15,888 nt of DNA from an uncultured Eubacteriales bacterium (GTDB lineage Bacteria; Bacillota_I; Bacilli_A; RF39; UBA660), in assembly GCA_905188025.1 (NCBI GenBank), contig CAJJKI010000020.1:1-15888 (forward strand). The letters are read 5' to 3'. Positions within the stretch are counted from its first letter, which is position 1, and every line of letters begins with the position of its first letter. Made by a program: the position numbers and the translations under genes. The notes beneath the pieces were generated by a model, which worked only from the letters and a program-made list of their open reading frames with translations, did no database searches and was not told the DNA's origin. Below, in pieces: positions 7,097 to 13,973 of the stretch.

Positions 7097-7122
7097 TATA
7101 CCGCAAGAGAGGACTGATTTAT

Positions 7123-8184
7123 ATGATAAATCGATTAGAAGCAATAGAAAAAAGATATCATGAGATATCTAATGAATTAACTACTGATGAAGTAATTAAA
7201 GATATCAAAAAAATGACTGAATTATCTAAAGAACAAAGAAGATTAGCTACTACTGTAGAAATATATGATAAATATAAAAAAATATTGTCTGATATAGAAA
7301 CTGCTAAAGAAATGTTAAATGATTCTGATATGCAAGAATTTGCTAAAGAAGAAATATCATCTCTTACTAAAGAAAAAGAATCTATTGAAAAAGAATTAGA
7401 AGTCTTATTATTGCCTCACGATCCTAATGACGAAAAGAATGTTATCGTTGAAATACGTGGAGCAGCTGGTGGAGATGAAGCTAATATCTTTGCTGGAGAT
7501 TTATTTGATATGTATACTCATTATATAAATAATTTTGGATGGAAAATAGAAGTTTTAAATGAAGAACCAGGTTCAGCTGGTGGATATTCTCAAATAGAAT
7601 TTATGATAAAAGGGGAGGGTGCTTACTCAAAATTAAAATATGAGTCAGGAGCTCACCGTGTTCAAAGAGTACCAGAAACTGAATCAGGAGGCCGTGTTCA
7701 TACATCTACTGCCACTGTCTTAGTAATGCCTGAAGCAGAAGAATTTGACTATGAATTAGATGAATCAGAAGTAAGAATCGATATCACTAGAAGTAGTGGT
7801 TGTGGTGGTCAAGGCGTAAACACTACCGATTCAGCTGTAAGATTAACTCACATTCCTACTGGTATAATTGTATATTCTCAAACAGAACGTAGCCAAATCA
7901 AAAACAAAGAAAAAGCCTTCAAAATCTTAAAGACTCGTCTATATGACTTAAAATTAAGAGAACAAGAAGCTACTAATGCTGCTGAAAGAAAAAATAAAAT
8001 CGGTACTGGAGATCGTTCTGAAAAAATAAGAACATATAATTATCCTCAAAATAGAGTAACTGATCACCGTATAGGATTTACTTCAATGAATCTAGATCGT
8101 ATAATGGCTGGAGATCTAGGCATAATTATTGAAGCTCTAATTAATGAAAATCAACGCCTAGAGCTAGAAAATAGAGAAATCTAA
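7123..8184 (+). CDS. prfA: Peptide chain release factor 1 (RF1)
   Basis: The 353-residue RF1 releases finished peptides at UAA and UAG. The stop-codon reading tripeptide is of the RF1 PxT form (PET, residues 184-186), not the SPF of RF2. The catalytic GGQ is at 228-230 inside a context (SSGCGGQGVNTTDSAVR) that is slightly unlike the textbook GAGGQHVN but keeps the GGQ and following VNTTDSAVR. I chose the ATG at 7123 because AGGA lies 9 nt upstream and the protein then begins MINRLEAIEKRY, matching the family. The upstream ATG lies within the promoter. The stop codon overlaps the prmC start by one base (TAATG), so the two are translationally coupled. The product is the substrate of the next gene's product. 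Confidence 0.97.
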   Translation: MINRLEAIEKRYHEISNELTTDEVIKDIKKMTELSKEQRRLATTVEIYDKYKKILSDIETAKEMLNDSDMQEFAKEEISSLTKEKESIEKELEVLLLPHDPNDEKNVIVEIRGAAGGDEANIFAGDLFDMYTHYINNFGWKIEVLNEEPGSAGGYSQIEFMIKGEGAYSKLKYESGAHRVQRVPETESGGRVHTSTATVLVMPEAEEFDYELDESEVRIDITRSSGCGGQGVNTTDSAVRLTHIPTGIIVYSQTERSQIKNKEKAFKILKTRLYDLKLREQEATNAAERKNKIGTGDRSEKIRTYNYPQNRVTDHRIGFTSMNLDRIMAGDLGIIIEALINENQRLELENREI

Positions 8185-8939
8185 TGCCAAAGCATTCTGA
8201 AGAATTATCTTACTATCATAAATATCTAAAAGAGCATCCTGAGTCTCCTATCACTGAGCATGAAGTCATAAAAAGACTAACTAATGGTGAACCTATCCAA
8301 TATATTCTAGGAGAAGTAAACTTCTATGGCTACCCCTTTAAAGTAACCAAAGATGTCCTTATCCCTCGCTACGAAACCGAGTTACTAGTAGAAAAAACCA
8401 TTACCAAGATCAAAAAGTATTTCTCAAACAATCCCATCTCTATAATAGATTTAGGTACAGGTACTGGTTGTATTCCTATCACCCTAAAAAAAGAACTCCC
8501 TAATGATACCACCATCACAGCCCTAGATATTTCTAAAGAAGCCCTAGATATAGCTATCAGTAATGCCAAACTAAATAACACTAAAATCAGCTTTATCAAT
8601 CATGATATGACTACTTACAAAAATACCCAATATGATGTCATTATCTCTAACCCTCCATATATCAAATATGATGAACCAATCATGGACTTAGTTAAAAATA
8701 ATGAACCTCATCTAGCCTTATATGCATCTGATAACGGTATATATTTCTATAAAAAAATAATAGATAATCTTCCATTTATCACTAAAGATAAATATCTCGT
8801 AGCCTTTGAAATAGGATACGAAGAATCAACAGAAATTGTTGACTACATAAATACCCACTTACCAAATGTCAACATATCTGTTGAAAAAGATTATCAAAAT
8901 AAAGATCGTTTTATATTTATAACTAACAAAACTACTTAA
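8184..8939 (+). CDS. prmC: Release factor glutamine N5-methyltransferase
   Basis: The 251-residue SAM-dependent methyltransferase methylates the glutamine of GGQ in release factors. The SAM-binding loop DLGTGTG is at 89-95 and the NPPY motif that binds the glutamine amide is at 156-159. The N-terminal helical domain that docks the release factor is short, so the protein is smaller than the usual 270-290 residues, but no frameshift is apparent. It follows prfA with a one-base overlap and ends in a strong terminator. The pair therefore forms a closed two-gene operon. Confidence 0.96.
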   Translation: MPKHSEELSYYHKYLKEHPESPITEHEVIKRLTNGEPIQYILGEVNFYGYPFKVTKDVLIPRYETELLVEKTITKIKKYFSNNPISIIDLGTGTGCIPITLKKELPNDTTITALDISKEALDIAISNAKLNNTKISFINHDMTTYKNTQYDVIISNPPYIKYDEPIMDLVKNNEPHLALYASDNGIYFYKKIIDNLPFITKDKYLVAFEIGYEESTEIVDYINTHLPNVNISVEKDYQNKDRFIFITNKTT

Positions 8940-8953
8940 GTAGTTTTTTCTTT
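8928..8953 (+). terminator. Terminator of the prfA-prmC operon
   Basis: AAAACTAC and GTAGTTTT form a perfect 8-bp stem with a TTAA loop, followed by TTCTTT. The prmC stop codon lies in the loop. Confidence 0.85.
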
Positions 8954-8979
8954 ATCCCCATATATTTCTTCATAAAACC

Positions 8980-9008
8980 TTGAATTTTCTCATAAATTAT
9001 GCTAAATT
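8980..9008 (+). promoter_or_regulatory. Promoter of the unknown acidic protein gene
   Basis: TTGAAT (8980-8985), 17 nt, TAAATT (9003-9008) with the extended -10 TGC. The TTG that could open a longer reading frame at 8980 is this -35 box, which supports the downstream start. Confidence 0.6.
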
Positions 9009-9027
9009 AACCTTAGGGGGAAAAATT

Positions 9028-9972
9028 ATGTATAAAAATTATTGTGATAAGTTAATATTGATAACCTCATATTCTGAAGAACAGTATGAAGTTTTACGTG
9101 AATTATCTGCCAAAAATAAAGAGAACACTCCTGAGTATACTAAAACCTTAGAAAGACTCTATGATAATATTCTTATCTCTATTGACTTTTGCCAACAATT
9201 ATCTATCGGCATCTTGAGACAAATGACACTCTACCTAAGCGAACTAACTCATAGATATCCTGATGATAACAGTTATAACATTGCTTATGATACTGCTGCT
9301 CTAATTCTAGATAAAAAGAATATTGCTGCCCGTCAAAAAGCTGAAAATAATCATCCAAATGCCACTTCTCATGAAGAATATCCCGAAGAAGATGAATATC
9401 CTGAAGAGTATGATGATTCCATAGAATATGAAGATATCCCATTAGAACAAGCCTATCAAGAAGATTATCCTGATGAATTAGATGATATCTATGATGAAGC
9501 CTTAAGTGCCATCTATACCTCATCAGCTAGATTATTATTTATTCATATCAGTAAAATGCCTACTACTAATCAATATGAATTAAATTATAAAAAACGTCTT
9601 TTGAAAGAATATAACACCTACTATAAATATAGCTTTCTATCTATGAATATCTATCTAGAATTATTAGCTATCAAAGCAAGATTCAATCCCTTCAAATTAT
9701 ATCTAGTAACAGACACTGAAGTAAGCCCCATCTATTATAATGAAGCCATTGCTTTAGCCAAAAATCTCTTTACTAGAAAGAAAACTAATACCAATGTCGA
9801 AGACGTCCTAGAAGATATGTTTGATTTAACATGCTTTGAACAAATTCTTAACTATCTAGATATGGATCAAATTGAAAAACTAAAAGAATATACTGAAACT
9901 CTAAGTGAAAAAAGCAAATCAGGTAGTTATGGAGAAGAATGCCTCTCAAAAATAAAAAAATTATTAAAATAA
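9028..9972 (+). CDS. Acidic cytosolic protein of unknown function
   Basis: The 314-residue protein starts at the ATG at 9028, with AGGGGG 8 nt upstream. A longer frame from a TTG at 8980 begins in the promoter and is rejected. No signal peptide or membrane segment is visible. Two predicted helical parts (about 1-105 and 160-314, rich in Leu, Tyr, Lys and Glu) flank a very acidic linker at 115-157 built from repeated E/D-Y-P-E/D-type units (for example EEYPEEDEYPEEYDD). I recognise no catalytic motif or family. It sits between prmC and spoIIR but has its own promoter and terminator, so position does not tie it to release-factor function or to sporulation. Cysteines are few (residues 6, 55 and two late ones) and unpatterned. 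Confidence 0.8.
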   Translation: MYKNYCDKLILITSYSEEQYEVLRELSAKNKENTPEYTKTLERLYDNILISIDFCQQLSIGILRQMTLYLSELTHRYPDDNSYNIAYDTAALILDKKNIAARQKAENNHPNATSHEEYPEEDEYPEEYDDSIEYEDIPLEQAYQEDYPDELDDIYDEALSAIYTSSARLLFIHISKMPTTNQYELNYKKRLLKEYNTYYKYSFLSMNIYLELLAIKARFNPFKLYLVTDTEVSPIYYNEAIALAKNLFTRKKTNTNVEDVLEDMFDLTCFEQILNYLDMDQIEKLKEYTETLSEKSKSGSYGEECLSKIKKLLK

Positions 9973-9990
9973 GAGAAATCTTATTTTTTT
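9966..9990 (+). terminator. Terminator after the unknown acidic protein gene
   Basis: AAAATAAGA (9966-9974), a GAAA tetraloop and TCTTATTTT (9979-9987) form a perfect 9-bp stem that runs straight into a T-tract. The stop codon is inside the 5' arm. An alternative wider stem, AGAGAAAT/ATTTCTCT (9972-9979 with 9998-10005), competes with it. Confidence 0.8.
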
Positions 9991-10036
9991 TGTTTAAATT
10001 TCTCTAAAAGTAATCAATATATTTATAGGTGATAAA

Positions 10037-10552
10037 ATGAAACGTAAAATATTCCTTATCTTACTATTATTAGTAATTATCTCTCTATATAAAACAAGCA
10101 ATCAAGTAATAATCATCCCAGACTCTTCTATAAGACTCCGTGTCATTCCTAACAGTAATTCCCCAGAAGATATCTATATCAAAGAACAAGTAAAAAAATA
10201 TCTAGAAACTAATATATATACTCTAACTAAAGATACTACTACCATCGAAGAATCTCGTACTATCATTAATAATAATCTAGATAACATTGATTCTAATATA
10301 AATAAAATATTTACTACTAATACCTATCCCTTATCATATAAAATAAATTATGGAGAAAACTATTTTCCTGAAAAAATATATCAAGGAGTAACTTATAAAG
10401 AAGGTTATTATGAATCATTAGTAATCTCTATCGGTGAAGCTAAAGGGGATAATTTTTGGTGTGTCTTATTTCCAAATTTTTGCCTTATCGATACCCAAGA
10501 AGATCATACATATAAATCATATTTTAAAGAGCTAATTAATAAAATATTCTAA
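10037..10552 (+). CDS. spoIIR: Stage II sporulation protein R
   Basis: The 171-residue protein has one N-terminal hydrophobic segment (about 4-16), then the SpoIIR hallmarks: SIRLRVIPNSNSPED near the start of the exported part, NYGENYFPEKIYQGVTY in the middle, and GEAKGDNFWCVLFPNFCLID near the end. In Bacillus this protein is made in the forespore, exported to the space between the two cells, and triggers SpoIIGA to process pro-sigma-E in the mother cell. The ATG follows AGGTGAT at good spacing. Its presence implies an endospore pathway, or its remains, in this organism; SpoIIGA is not in the window. I could not find a convincing sigma-F promoter (see rejected items). No terminator separates it from mntP, so the two may be co-transcribed. 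Confidence 0.93.
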   Translation: MKRKIFLILLLLVIISLYKTSNQVIIIPDSSIRLRVIPNSNSPEDIYIKEQVKKYLETNIYTLTKDTTTIEESRTIINNNLDNIDSNINKIFTTNTYPLSYKINYGENYFPEKIYQGVTYKEGYYESLVISIGEAKGDNFWCVLFPNFCLIDTQEDHTYKSYFKELINKIF

Positions 10553-10562
10553 ATCAAAAAAA

Positions 10563-10585
10563 TCACCATATTATTAAATAGGTGA
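10563..10585 (+). promoter_or_regulatory. Hairpin covering the mntP ribosome binding site
   Basis: TCACC (10563-10567) can pair with GGTGA (10581-10585), and TATT with AATA inside it, with one bulged A and an ATTA loop. GGTGA is the only ribosome binding site for mntP, so the hairpin would lower its translation unless opened, for instance by ribosomes finishing spoIIR. It has no T-tract and is not a terminator. The 38-nt gap is too small for a yybP-ykoY manganese riboswitch. Confidence 0.4.
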
Positions 10586-10590
10586 ATAAT

Positions 10591-11124
10591 ATGGCTTCTT
10601 TAATAACAATCATTCTAATAGGTATCAGTCTAAGTATGGATGCTTTCTCCCTATCCTTAGCATATGGTATGACTACTCTAAGTCAAAAAGAAAAAATATC
10701 TCTCACAATAATCGTAGGTATCTATCACTTCACAATGCCCCTAATAGGCTTAAATTTTGGTACTATTCTAAGTAAAATAAATCTTATCAGTATAGATTTA
10801 ATAGCTACTATTATTCTAGCGTATATTGGTATAGATCTAATTATATCTAACACTAAAGAAGAAGAAAAACCCCTAATAACAATCCCTGGTTTCTTCTTAT
10901 TTGGCCTCTCAGTAAGTATTGATAGCCTATCCGTAGGTATTGGTCTAAAAGCCATCACTAATAGCTATTATCTCTCTTCAATAATCTTCTCCATCTCCAG
11001 TGCTACTTTCACATATCTAGGCCTAACTTTAGGTACTATTCTTGGTAAAAAAATTGGATCATATTCCAAAACTATCGGAGGTATTATCTTAATAATAATA
11101 GCCATTCTTATTTTTCTTAAATAA
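10591..11124 (+). CDS. mntP: MntP-family manganese efflux pump
   Basis: The 177-residue integral membrane protein has about six hydrophobic segments. It is made of two related halves, each with the family motif: SMDAFSLSLAYG in the first and SIDSLSVGIGL in the second. The two aspartates correspond to the residues known to be needed for Mn2+ export in this family. I take the ATG at 10591, because AGGTG ends 7 nt before it. A GTG at 10582 in the same frame is part of that ribosome binding site. The order spoIIR then mntP recalls Bacillus subtilis, where mntP (ywlD) lies downstream of spoIIR, and this supports mntP over the related YtaF sporulation protein. No terminator follows: the tRNA-His promoter begins 5 nt after the stop. 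Confidence 0.88.
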   Translation: MASLITIILIGISLSMDAFSLSLAYGMTTLSQKEKISLTIIVGIYHFTMPLIGLNFGTILSKINLISIDLIATIILAYIGIDLIISNTKEEEKPLITIPGFFLFGLSVSIDSLSVGIGLKAITNSYYLSSIIFSISSATFTYLGLTLGTILGKKIGSYSKTIGGIILIIIAILIFLK

Positions 11125-11129
11125 AACAA

Positions 11130-11158
11130 TTGACAAATCAAATTATTACTGATATAAT
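11130..11158 (+). promoter_or_regulatory. Sigma-A promoter of tRNA-His
   Basis: TTGACA (11130-11135), 17 nt, TATAAT (11153-11158), both perfect, with an extended -10 TGA. The start is expected near 11165, about 6 nt before the tRNA. Confidence 0.94.
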
Positions 11159-11170
11159 TACAAACGTACT

Positions 11171-11247
11171 GGCGGATTTGGTGAAGTGGTTAACACATTG
11201 GATTGTGGTTCCAACATACGTGGGTTCGATTCCCACAATCCGTCCCA
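11171..11247 (+). tRNA. tRNA-His (anticodon GTG)
   Basis: The anticodon stem TTGGA/TCCAA closes the loop TTGTGGT with GTG at 11205-11207. The extra G at position -1 (11171) faces C73 (11244), the identity feature of histidine tRNAs, and CCA is encoded at 11245-11247. The acceptor stem is GCGGATT with AATCCGT, so pair 1-72 is a G-U wobble rather than G-C, a small oddity next to the -1:73 pair. The T arm carries GTTCGATTC. Confidence 0.97.
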
Positions 11248-11259
11248 GTTTGATAATAT

Positions 11260-11289
11260 CTTACGAGCTATCCAGTTCGTAAGTTTTTT
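11260..11289 (+). terminator. Terminator of tRNA-His
   Basis: CTTACGA (11260-11266) and TCGTAAG (11277-11283) form a perfect 7-bp stem with a 10-nt loop, followed by six T residues. Confidence 0.9.
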
Positions 11290-11296
11290 CTTTTCA

Positions 11297-11328
11297 TATA
11301 AAAACTACTCATTATCACATGAATAGTT
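11297..11328 (-). terminator. Terminator of the murF-mazG operon
   Basis: On the minus strand AACTATTCA and TGAGTAGTT pair over 9 bp (one U-G pair) with an 8-nt loop, followed by TTTATATG. On the plus strand the same element has a C-A mismatch but ends in CTTTTTTT, so it could also back up the tRNA-His terminator. Confidence 0.7.
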
Positions 11329-11358
11329 CTTTTTTTATACTAACTTTATTTACTTATA

Positions 11359-11688
11359 TTAATCATTAGTAATAACTTTTTCTAAAAATATTCTTTTATC
11401 AAATGCTCCTCTTTTATTAGCCTTTTCTTGAGAAACCTTGATAATGTCTTCAATACTATATCCATCTATCTTAACTAGCGCTTGCATTACTTCTAACATA
11501 TCAGCTAATTCTTCTAATCTATCTTCGCCTTTAGCATCAATAACTTCAAGATATTCTTCATATAATTTCTTCTCTAGTTCACTTATATATTCTTCATGAT
11601 TAAGCACTCTAGTTATTGGTTTTTCTTTATTTTTCTTAATAATTTCAGGTATCTTGTCTCTAACTAACTTATTATAAATTTGATCCAT
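11359..11688 (-). CDS. MazG-like nucleotide pyrophosphohydrolase
   Basis: The 109-residue protein of the all-alpha NTP pyrophosphohydrolase superfamily opens with YNKLVRDKIPEII, the usual start of the phosphoribosyl-ATP pyrophosphohydrolase-like MazG proteins. The metal-binding pattern is visible as EEYLEV in one helix and EELADMLEV (ExxD) in the next. Relatives hydrolyse abnormal or surplus nucleoside triphosphates (house-cleaning) or phosphoribosyl-ATP. No histidine genes are nearby, so house-cleaning is the better guess. The substrate cannot be read from the sequence. Its ATG shares one base with the murF stop (TAATG on the minus strand), so translation is coupled to murF. Confidence 0.85.
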   Translation of the reverse strand: MDQIYNKLVRDKIPEIIKKNKEKPITRVLNHEEYISELEKKLYEEYLEVIDAKGEDRLEELADMLEVMQALVKIDGYSIEDIIKVSQEKANKRGAFDKRIFLEKVITND

Positions 11689-13028
11689 TATTTCTCTTCC
11701 TTGCTCAAATACTTAACAACCTCTATTAAGTTCATTGAATGTGATCCCTTAACAAGTATTGTATCTCCATCCTTTAAAATTCCATCAATATCATGAATTA
11801 ACTCACTATTGTTCTCATAATAATAAGCTTCCTTACCACTATCACTAACTACTTGATAAGTATATTTAGCCATCTTACCTACACAAATAACGACATCAAT
11901 TCCATTATCATTAATAGCCATACCTACATTCCTATGTATCTCTTCTTCAAAATTATCTACTTCTAAAATATCCGCAAAAATAAATACTTTTCTTCCCCGA
12001 ATCTTACTTAATAATCCCAAAGAATTCTTTACTGAATCTAAACTAGCATTATAAGTATCATCAATAATCGTGTATTTATCAGTATTCTTCATCTCTAATC
12101 TATGAGGACTAAGTTTAAAACTCTCTAATGCTTTAACTATATTCTCTTTACTAATACCTAACTTAATACCAACAGCATAAGCAAATAAAGCATTATATAT
12201 AAAAGCTTCACTTCCTACTGGTAAAGATATATATTCATCATTAATATAAAACTCTGATGAAAAAGCTTCTTCTAAAATATCATGAGCCATATAATCACTC
12301 TTATTGTTTATACCTATAGTAATTAAATTATCATACTTAACTGTTCTTAACATATCATTATCATTATTTATTATTAGTGATCCGCCATTCATTCCATCAA
12401 GTATCTCTAATTTAGCTTTAAGAATATTCTCTCTACTACCAAGATTTCCTATATGAGCAGTTCCTATATTAGTAATAACTGCTAGAGTAGGCTTAGCTAT
12501 ATTTGATAAAACATGTAATTCATTAAAATGATTCATTCCCATTTCTACTACCATTGCATCATGTTTATCTAATCCAAGTATTGTAAGAGGGACCCCAATC
12601 CCATTATTATAGTTCCCTTTAGTAGCTAACACATTATATTCAGTCTTAAGCACACTAGTTATCATATCTTTAACAGAAGTTTTTCCCACACTACCAGTAA
12701 CAGCCACTACCGGTATATTGTATAAACTTCTCTTATATTTAGCTAGTTTAGAAATAGCTTCTATTGTATCATTCACTAATATAATAGTATCCCCATCATG
12801 AGTATCTTTAATCACTTCTTTATTATCTAGTATACAAGCCTTAGCTCCCTTATCAAAAGCCTCCCTATAAAAAGTATTTCCATCATATACTTCTCCCTTA
12901 ATACCTATATAAATATCTCCATCATTAATACTCCTAGTATCCTTAGTAAAAATCTTACATTCTAGATCTTTATCTCCACATACTAGTTCTCCCTTACATA
13001 TATTTAATATATCATTAACAGTAATCAT
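11688..13028 (-). CDS. murF: UDP-N-acetylmuramoyl-tripeptide-D-alanyl-D-alanine ligase
   Basis: The 446-residue cytoplasmic Mur ligase adds D-Ala-D-Ala to the UDP-MurNAc-tripeptide, the last soluble step of peptidoglycan precursor synthesis. Visible are the N-terminal substrate domain with FTKDTRSINDGDIYIGIKG, the ATP-binding loop TGSVGKTSVK (111-120), VEMGMNHFNELHVLS with the metal-binding Glu162, ITNIGTAHIGNLGSRENI, and DDTYNAS at the junction with the C-terminal domain. These distinguish MurF from MurC, MurD and MurE. The ATG at 13028 has AAGGAGG 6 nt upstream. It leads a two-gene operon with the MazG-like protein and is not inside a division/cell-wall cluster. Confidence 0.96.
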   Translation of the reverse strand: MITVNDILNICKGELVCGDKDLECKIFTKDTRSINDGDIYIGIKGEVYDGNTFYREAFDKGAKACILDNKEVIKDTHDGDTIILVNDTIEAISKLAKYKRSLYNIPVVAVTGSVGKTSVKDMITSVLKTEYNVLATKGNYNNGIGVPLTILGLDKHDAMVVEMGMNHFNELHVLSNIAKPTLAVITNIGTAHIGNLGSRENILKAKLEILDGMNGGSLIINNDNDMLRTVKYDNLITIGINNKSDYMAHDILEEAFSSEFYINDEYISLPVGSEAFIYNALFAYAVGIKLGISKENIVKALESFKLSPHRLEMKNTDKYTIIDDTYNASLDSVKNSLGLLSKIRGRKVFIFADILEVDNFEEEIHRNVGMAINDNGIDVVICVGKMAKYTYQVVSDSGKEAYYYENNSELIHDIDGILKDGDTILVKGSHSMNLIEVVKYLSKEEK

Positions 13029-13058
13029 CTCTATCCTCCTTAAATATTAATCACCCTA

Positions 13059-13087
13059 ATTATAACAAAAATATATCTATAAGTAAA
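13059..13087 (-). promoter_or_regulatory. Promoter of the murF operon
   Basis: On the minus strand TTTACT (13087-13082), 17 nt, then TATAAT (13064-13059), with an extended -10 TGT. Confidence 0.75.
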
Positions 13088-13129
13088 TTAATCTATCTCT
13101 AAGTTTACATATATATTGTATTCCTTCAT

Positions 13130-13187
13130 AAAAAAATAAACACTTCATATATAAACTATCTATATTATAGATAAGTTCTTAGTGTCT
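13130..13187 (-). terminator. Terminator of the XRE regulator gene
   Basis: Nested inverted repeats are present: an inner palindrome TATCTAT/ATAGATA extended by AAC/GTT across a bulge, and an outer pairing of AAACACT with AGTGTCT. Read on the minus strand they are followed by a T-run (plus A13130-13136). The element lies about 30 nt after the regulator's stop codon. Confidence 0.65.
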
Positions 13188-13219
13188 ATTTACTATTATA
13201 ATCATTTATATAAATACTA

Positions 13220-13570
13220 CTATGCTTTATCTTTATTATTCTTATTATTACTACTTGTCATTACACATAACACATTAACTATAAAATCCAATTCAGAATT
13301 AGATAGATGAGAACAATACTGAGATATTTTCTTAATTTTATTTAGCTTAATTTCTGCTCCCTCTTTACCGTCCACATCTATTCCTAGTAGAGAATCGATA
13401 CTTATATTAAATGTTTCAGCTAGTCGTATTAAAACTTCTGCTGTTGGTAAAGATTTATTAGTTTCAATTCTAGATAAATAATTTCTATTAATTTTTAGTA
13501 TTTTTGCCATCTCATCTTGACTAACATTATTATTATATCTAATGTTTTTAATTTTGCTTCCTAAATCCAT
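13220..13570 (-). CDS. XRE/Cro-type helix-turn-helix regulator
   Basis: The 116-residue protein starts at the ATG 13570-13568, directly behind GGAGG at a 5-nt spacing. A longer frame reaching 13606 would include the ribosome binding site. Residues 5-60 are a lambda-repressor-like helix-turn-helix: SQDEMAKILKINRNYLSRIETNKSLPTAEVLIRLAETFNIS. The C-terminal 55 residues are charged, ending in an Asn/Lys-rich tail, with a short helix SNSELDFIVNVLCVM that may dimerise. No peptidase or ligand domain is present. An array of TTACCA half-sites upstream suggests that it regulates itself. Its targets are not evident; no toxin or phage gene is adjacent. Confidence 0.9.
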   Translation of the reverse strand: MDLGSKIKNIRYNNNVSQDEMAKILKINRNYLSRIETNKSLPTAEVLIRLAETFNISIDSLLGIDVDGKEGAEIKLNKIKKISQYCSHLSNSELDFIVNVLCVMTSSNNKNNKDKA

Positions 13571-13633
13571 AACTACCTCCATCTCCAAAACCATTATAAT
13601 AAACAAGGGCCTAATATTTCCCTCATTATCAAA

Positions 13634-13664
13634 ATATTACCATAGTTGGTAAGATTTTTACCAA
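13634..13664 (-). promoter_or_regulatory. Candidate promoter of the XRE regulator inside the half-site array
   Basis: On the minus strand TGGTAATAT offers an extended -10 (TAATAT at 13639-13634), with TTGGTA (13664-13659) as a -35 at a long 19-nt spacing. An alternative -10, TATAAT at 13598-13593, lies closer to the gene but has no recognisable -35. I favour the first because the half-sites would then cover the promoter, but this is weak. Confidence 0.35.
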
Positions 13665-13674
13665 AAATTACCAA
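13637..13674. promoter_or_regulatory. Operator-like array of four TTACCA half-sites
   Basis: Within 38 bp lie TTACCA (13637-13642), its inverse TTGGTAA (13646-13652), TTACCAA (13658-13664) and TTACCAA (13668-13674). The middle two form a perfect 7-bp inverted repeat with a 5-bp spacer, the first two a 6-bp inverted repeat, and the last two are direct. It sits about 70 bp upstream of the XRE regulator start. The rest of the gene-free stretch 13571-13973, from about 13690 to 13840, shows nothing that I can support. Confidence 0.65.
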
Positions 13675-13867
13675 TATTTCTCTCATTTATTACCCTCTAA
13701 TCATAATAAAACCCTATAAAAAACAACCATTTATTCATCTTTCTTTTCTATATAAATAACTATCTATCATCTAAAACCCTTAACACAATCAATCATTATC
13801 TTATATAAATCATATAGTATTCAATATATTTCTCTATAAAAAAGTTAATAACTTCTACTTAAAATTG

Positions 13868-13896
13868 TTGAAAAATATCTTTATTTGTAATATACT
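13868..13896 (+). promoter_or_regulatory. Promoter of the HD-domain gene
   Basis: TTGAAA (13868-13873), 17 nt, TATACT (13891-13896). A 13-bp palindrome AAGTTAATAACTT (13842-13854) lies just upstream. A hairpin CCTAAG/CTTAGG (13920-13940) lies in the leader, without a following T-tract. Confidence 0.8.
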
Positions 13897-13973
13897 TGTA
13901 ATAAGTATATGCATAGAAACCTAAGTAAACAACCCTTAGGTCGTATCAAAAAGTAAAAATGAAAGAGGAAAAT

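Noticed and set aside
7087..7122. Upstream in-frame ATG of prfA
   Set aside because: It lies in the spacer of the sigma-A promoter, upstream of any transcript; the ATG at 7123 has the ribosome binding site and fits the family N-terminus.
8369..8599. 76-codon minus-strand frame inside prmC
   Set aside because: Antisense to the conserved methyltransferase motifs, no ribosome binding site.
9203..9523. 106-codon minus-strand frame inside the unknown acidic protein gene
   Set aside because: Its His/Leu/Tyr-rich composition mirrors the acidic repeat on the other strand, and it has no start signals; the plus-strand gene has a promoter, ribosome binding site and terminator.
9992..10019. Possible sigma-F promoter for spoIIR (GTTTA at 9992, GTAATCAATA at 10010)
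   Set aside because: The -10 element misses key bases, the spacing is 13 nt, and the implied start would fall at the ribosome binding site. The first box also lies in the preceding terminator region.
10553..10590. yybP-ykoY manganese riboswitch before mntP
   Set aside because: Only 38 nt separate spoIIR and mntP, far too short for that riboswitch; only a small hairpin is present.
10725..10958. 77-codon minus-strand frame inside mntP
   Set aside because: Antisense shadow of a membrane protein gene; no start signals.
13594..13686. A 30-codon minus-strand reading frame upstream of the XRE gene with AGAGGG before its ATG
   Set aside because: It overlaps the half-site array and the candidate promoter, has no recognisable features, and such short frames are frequent in AT-rich DNA.
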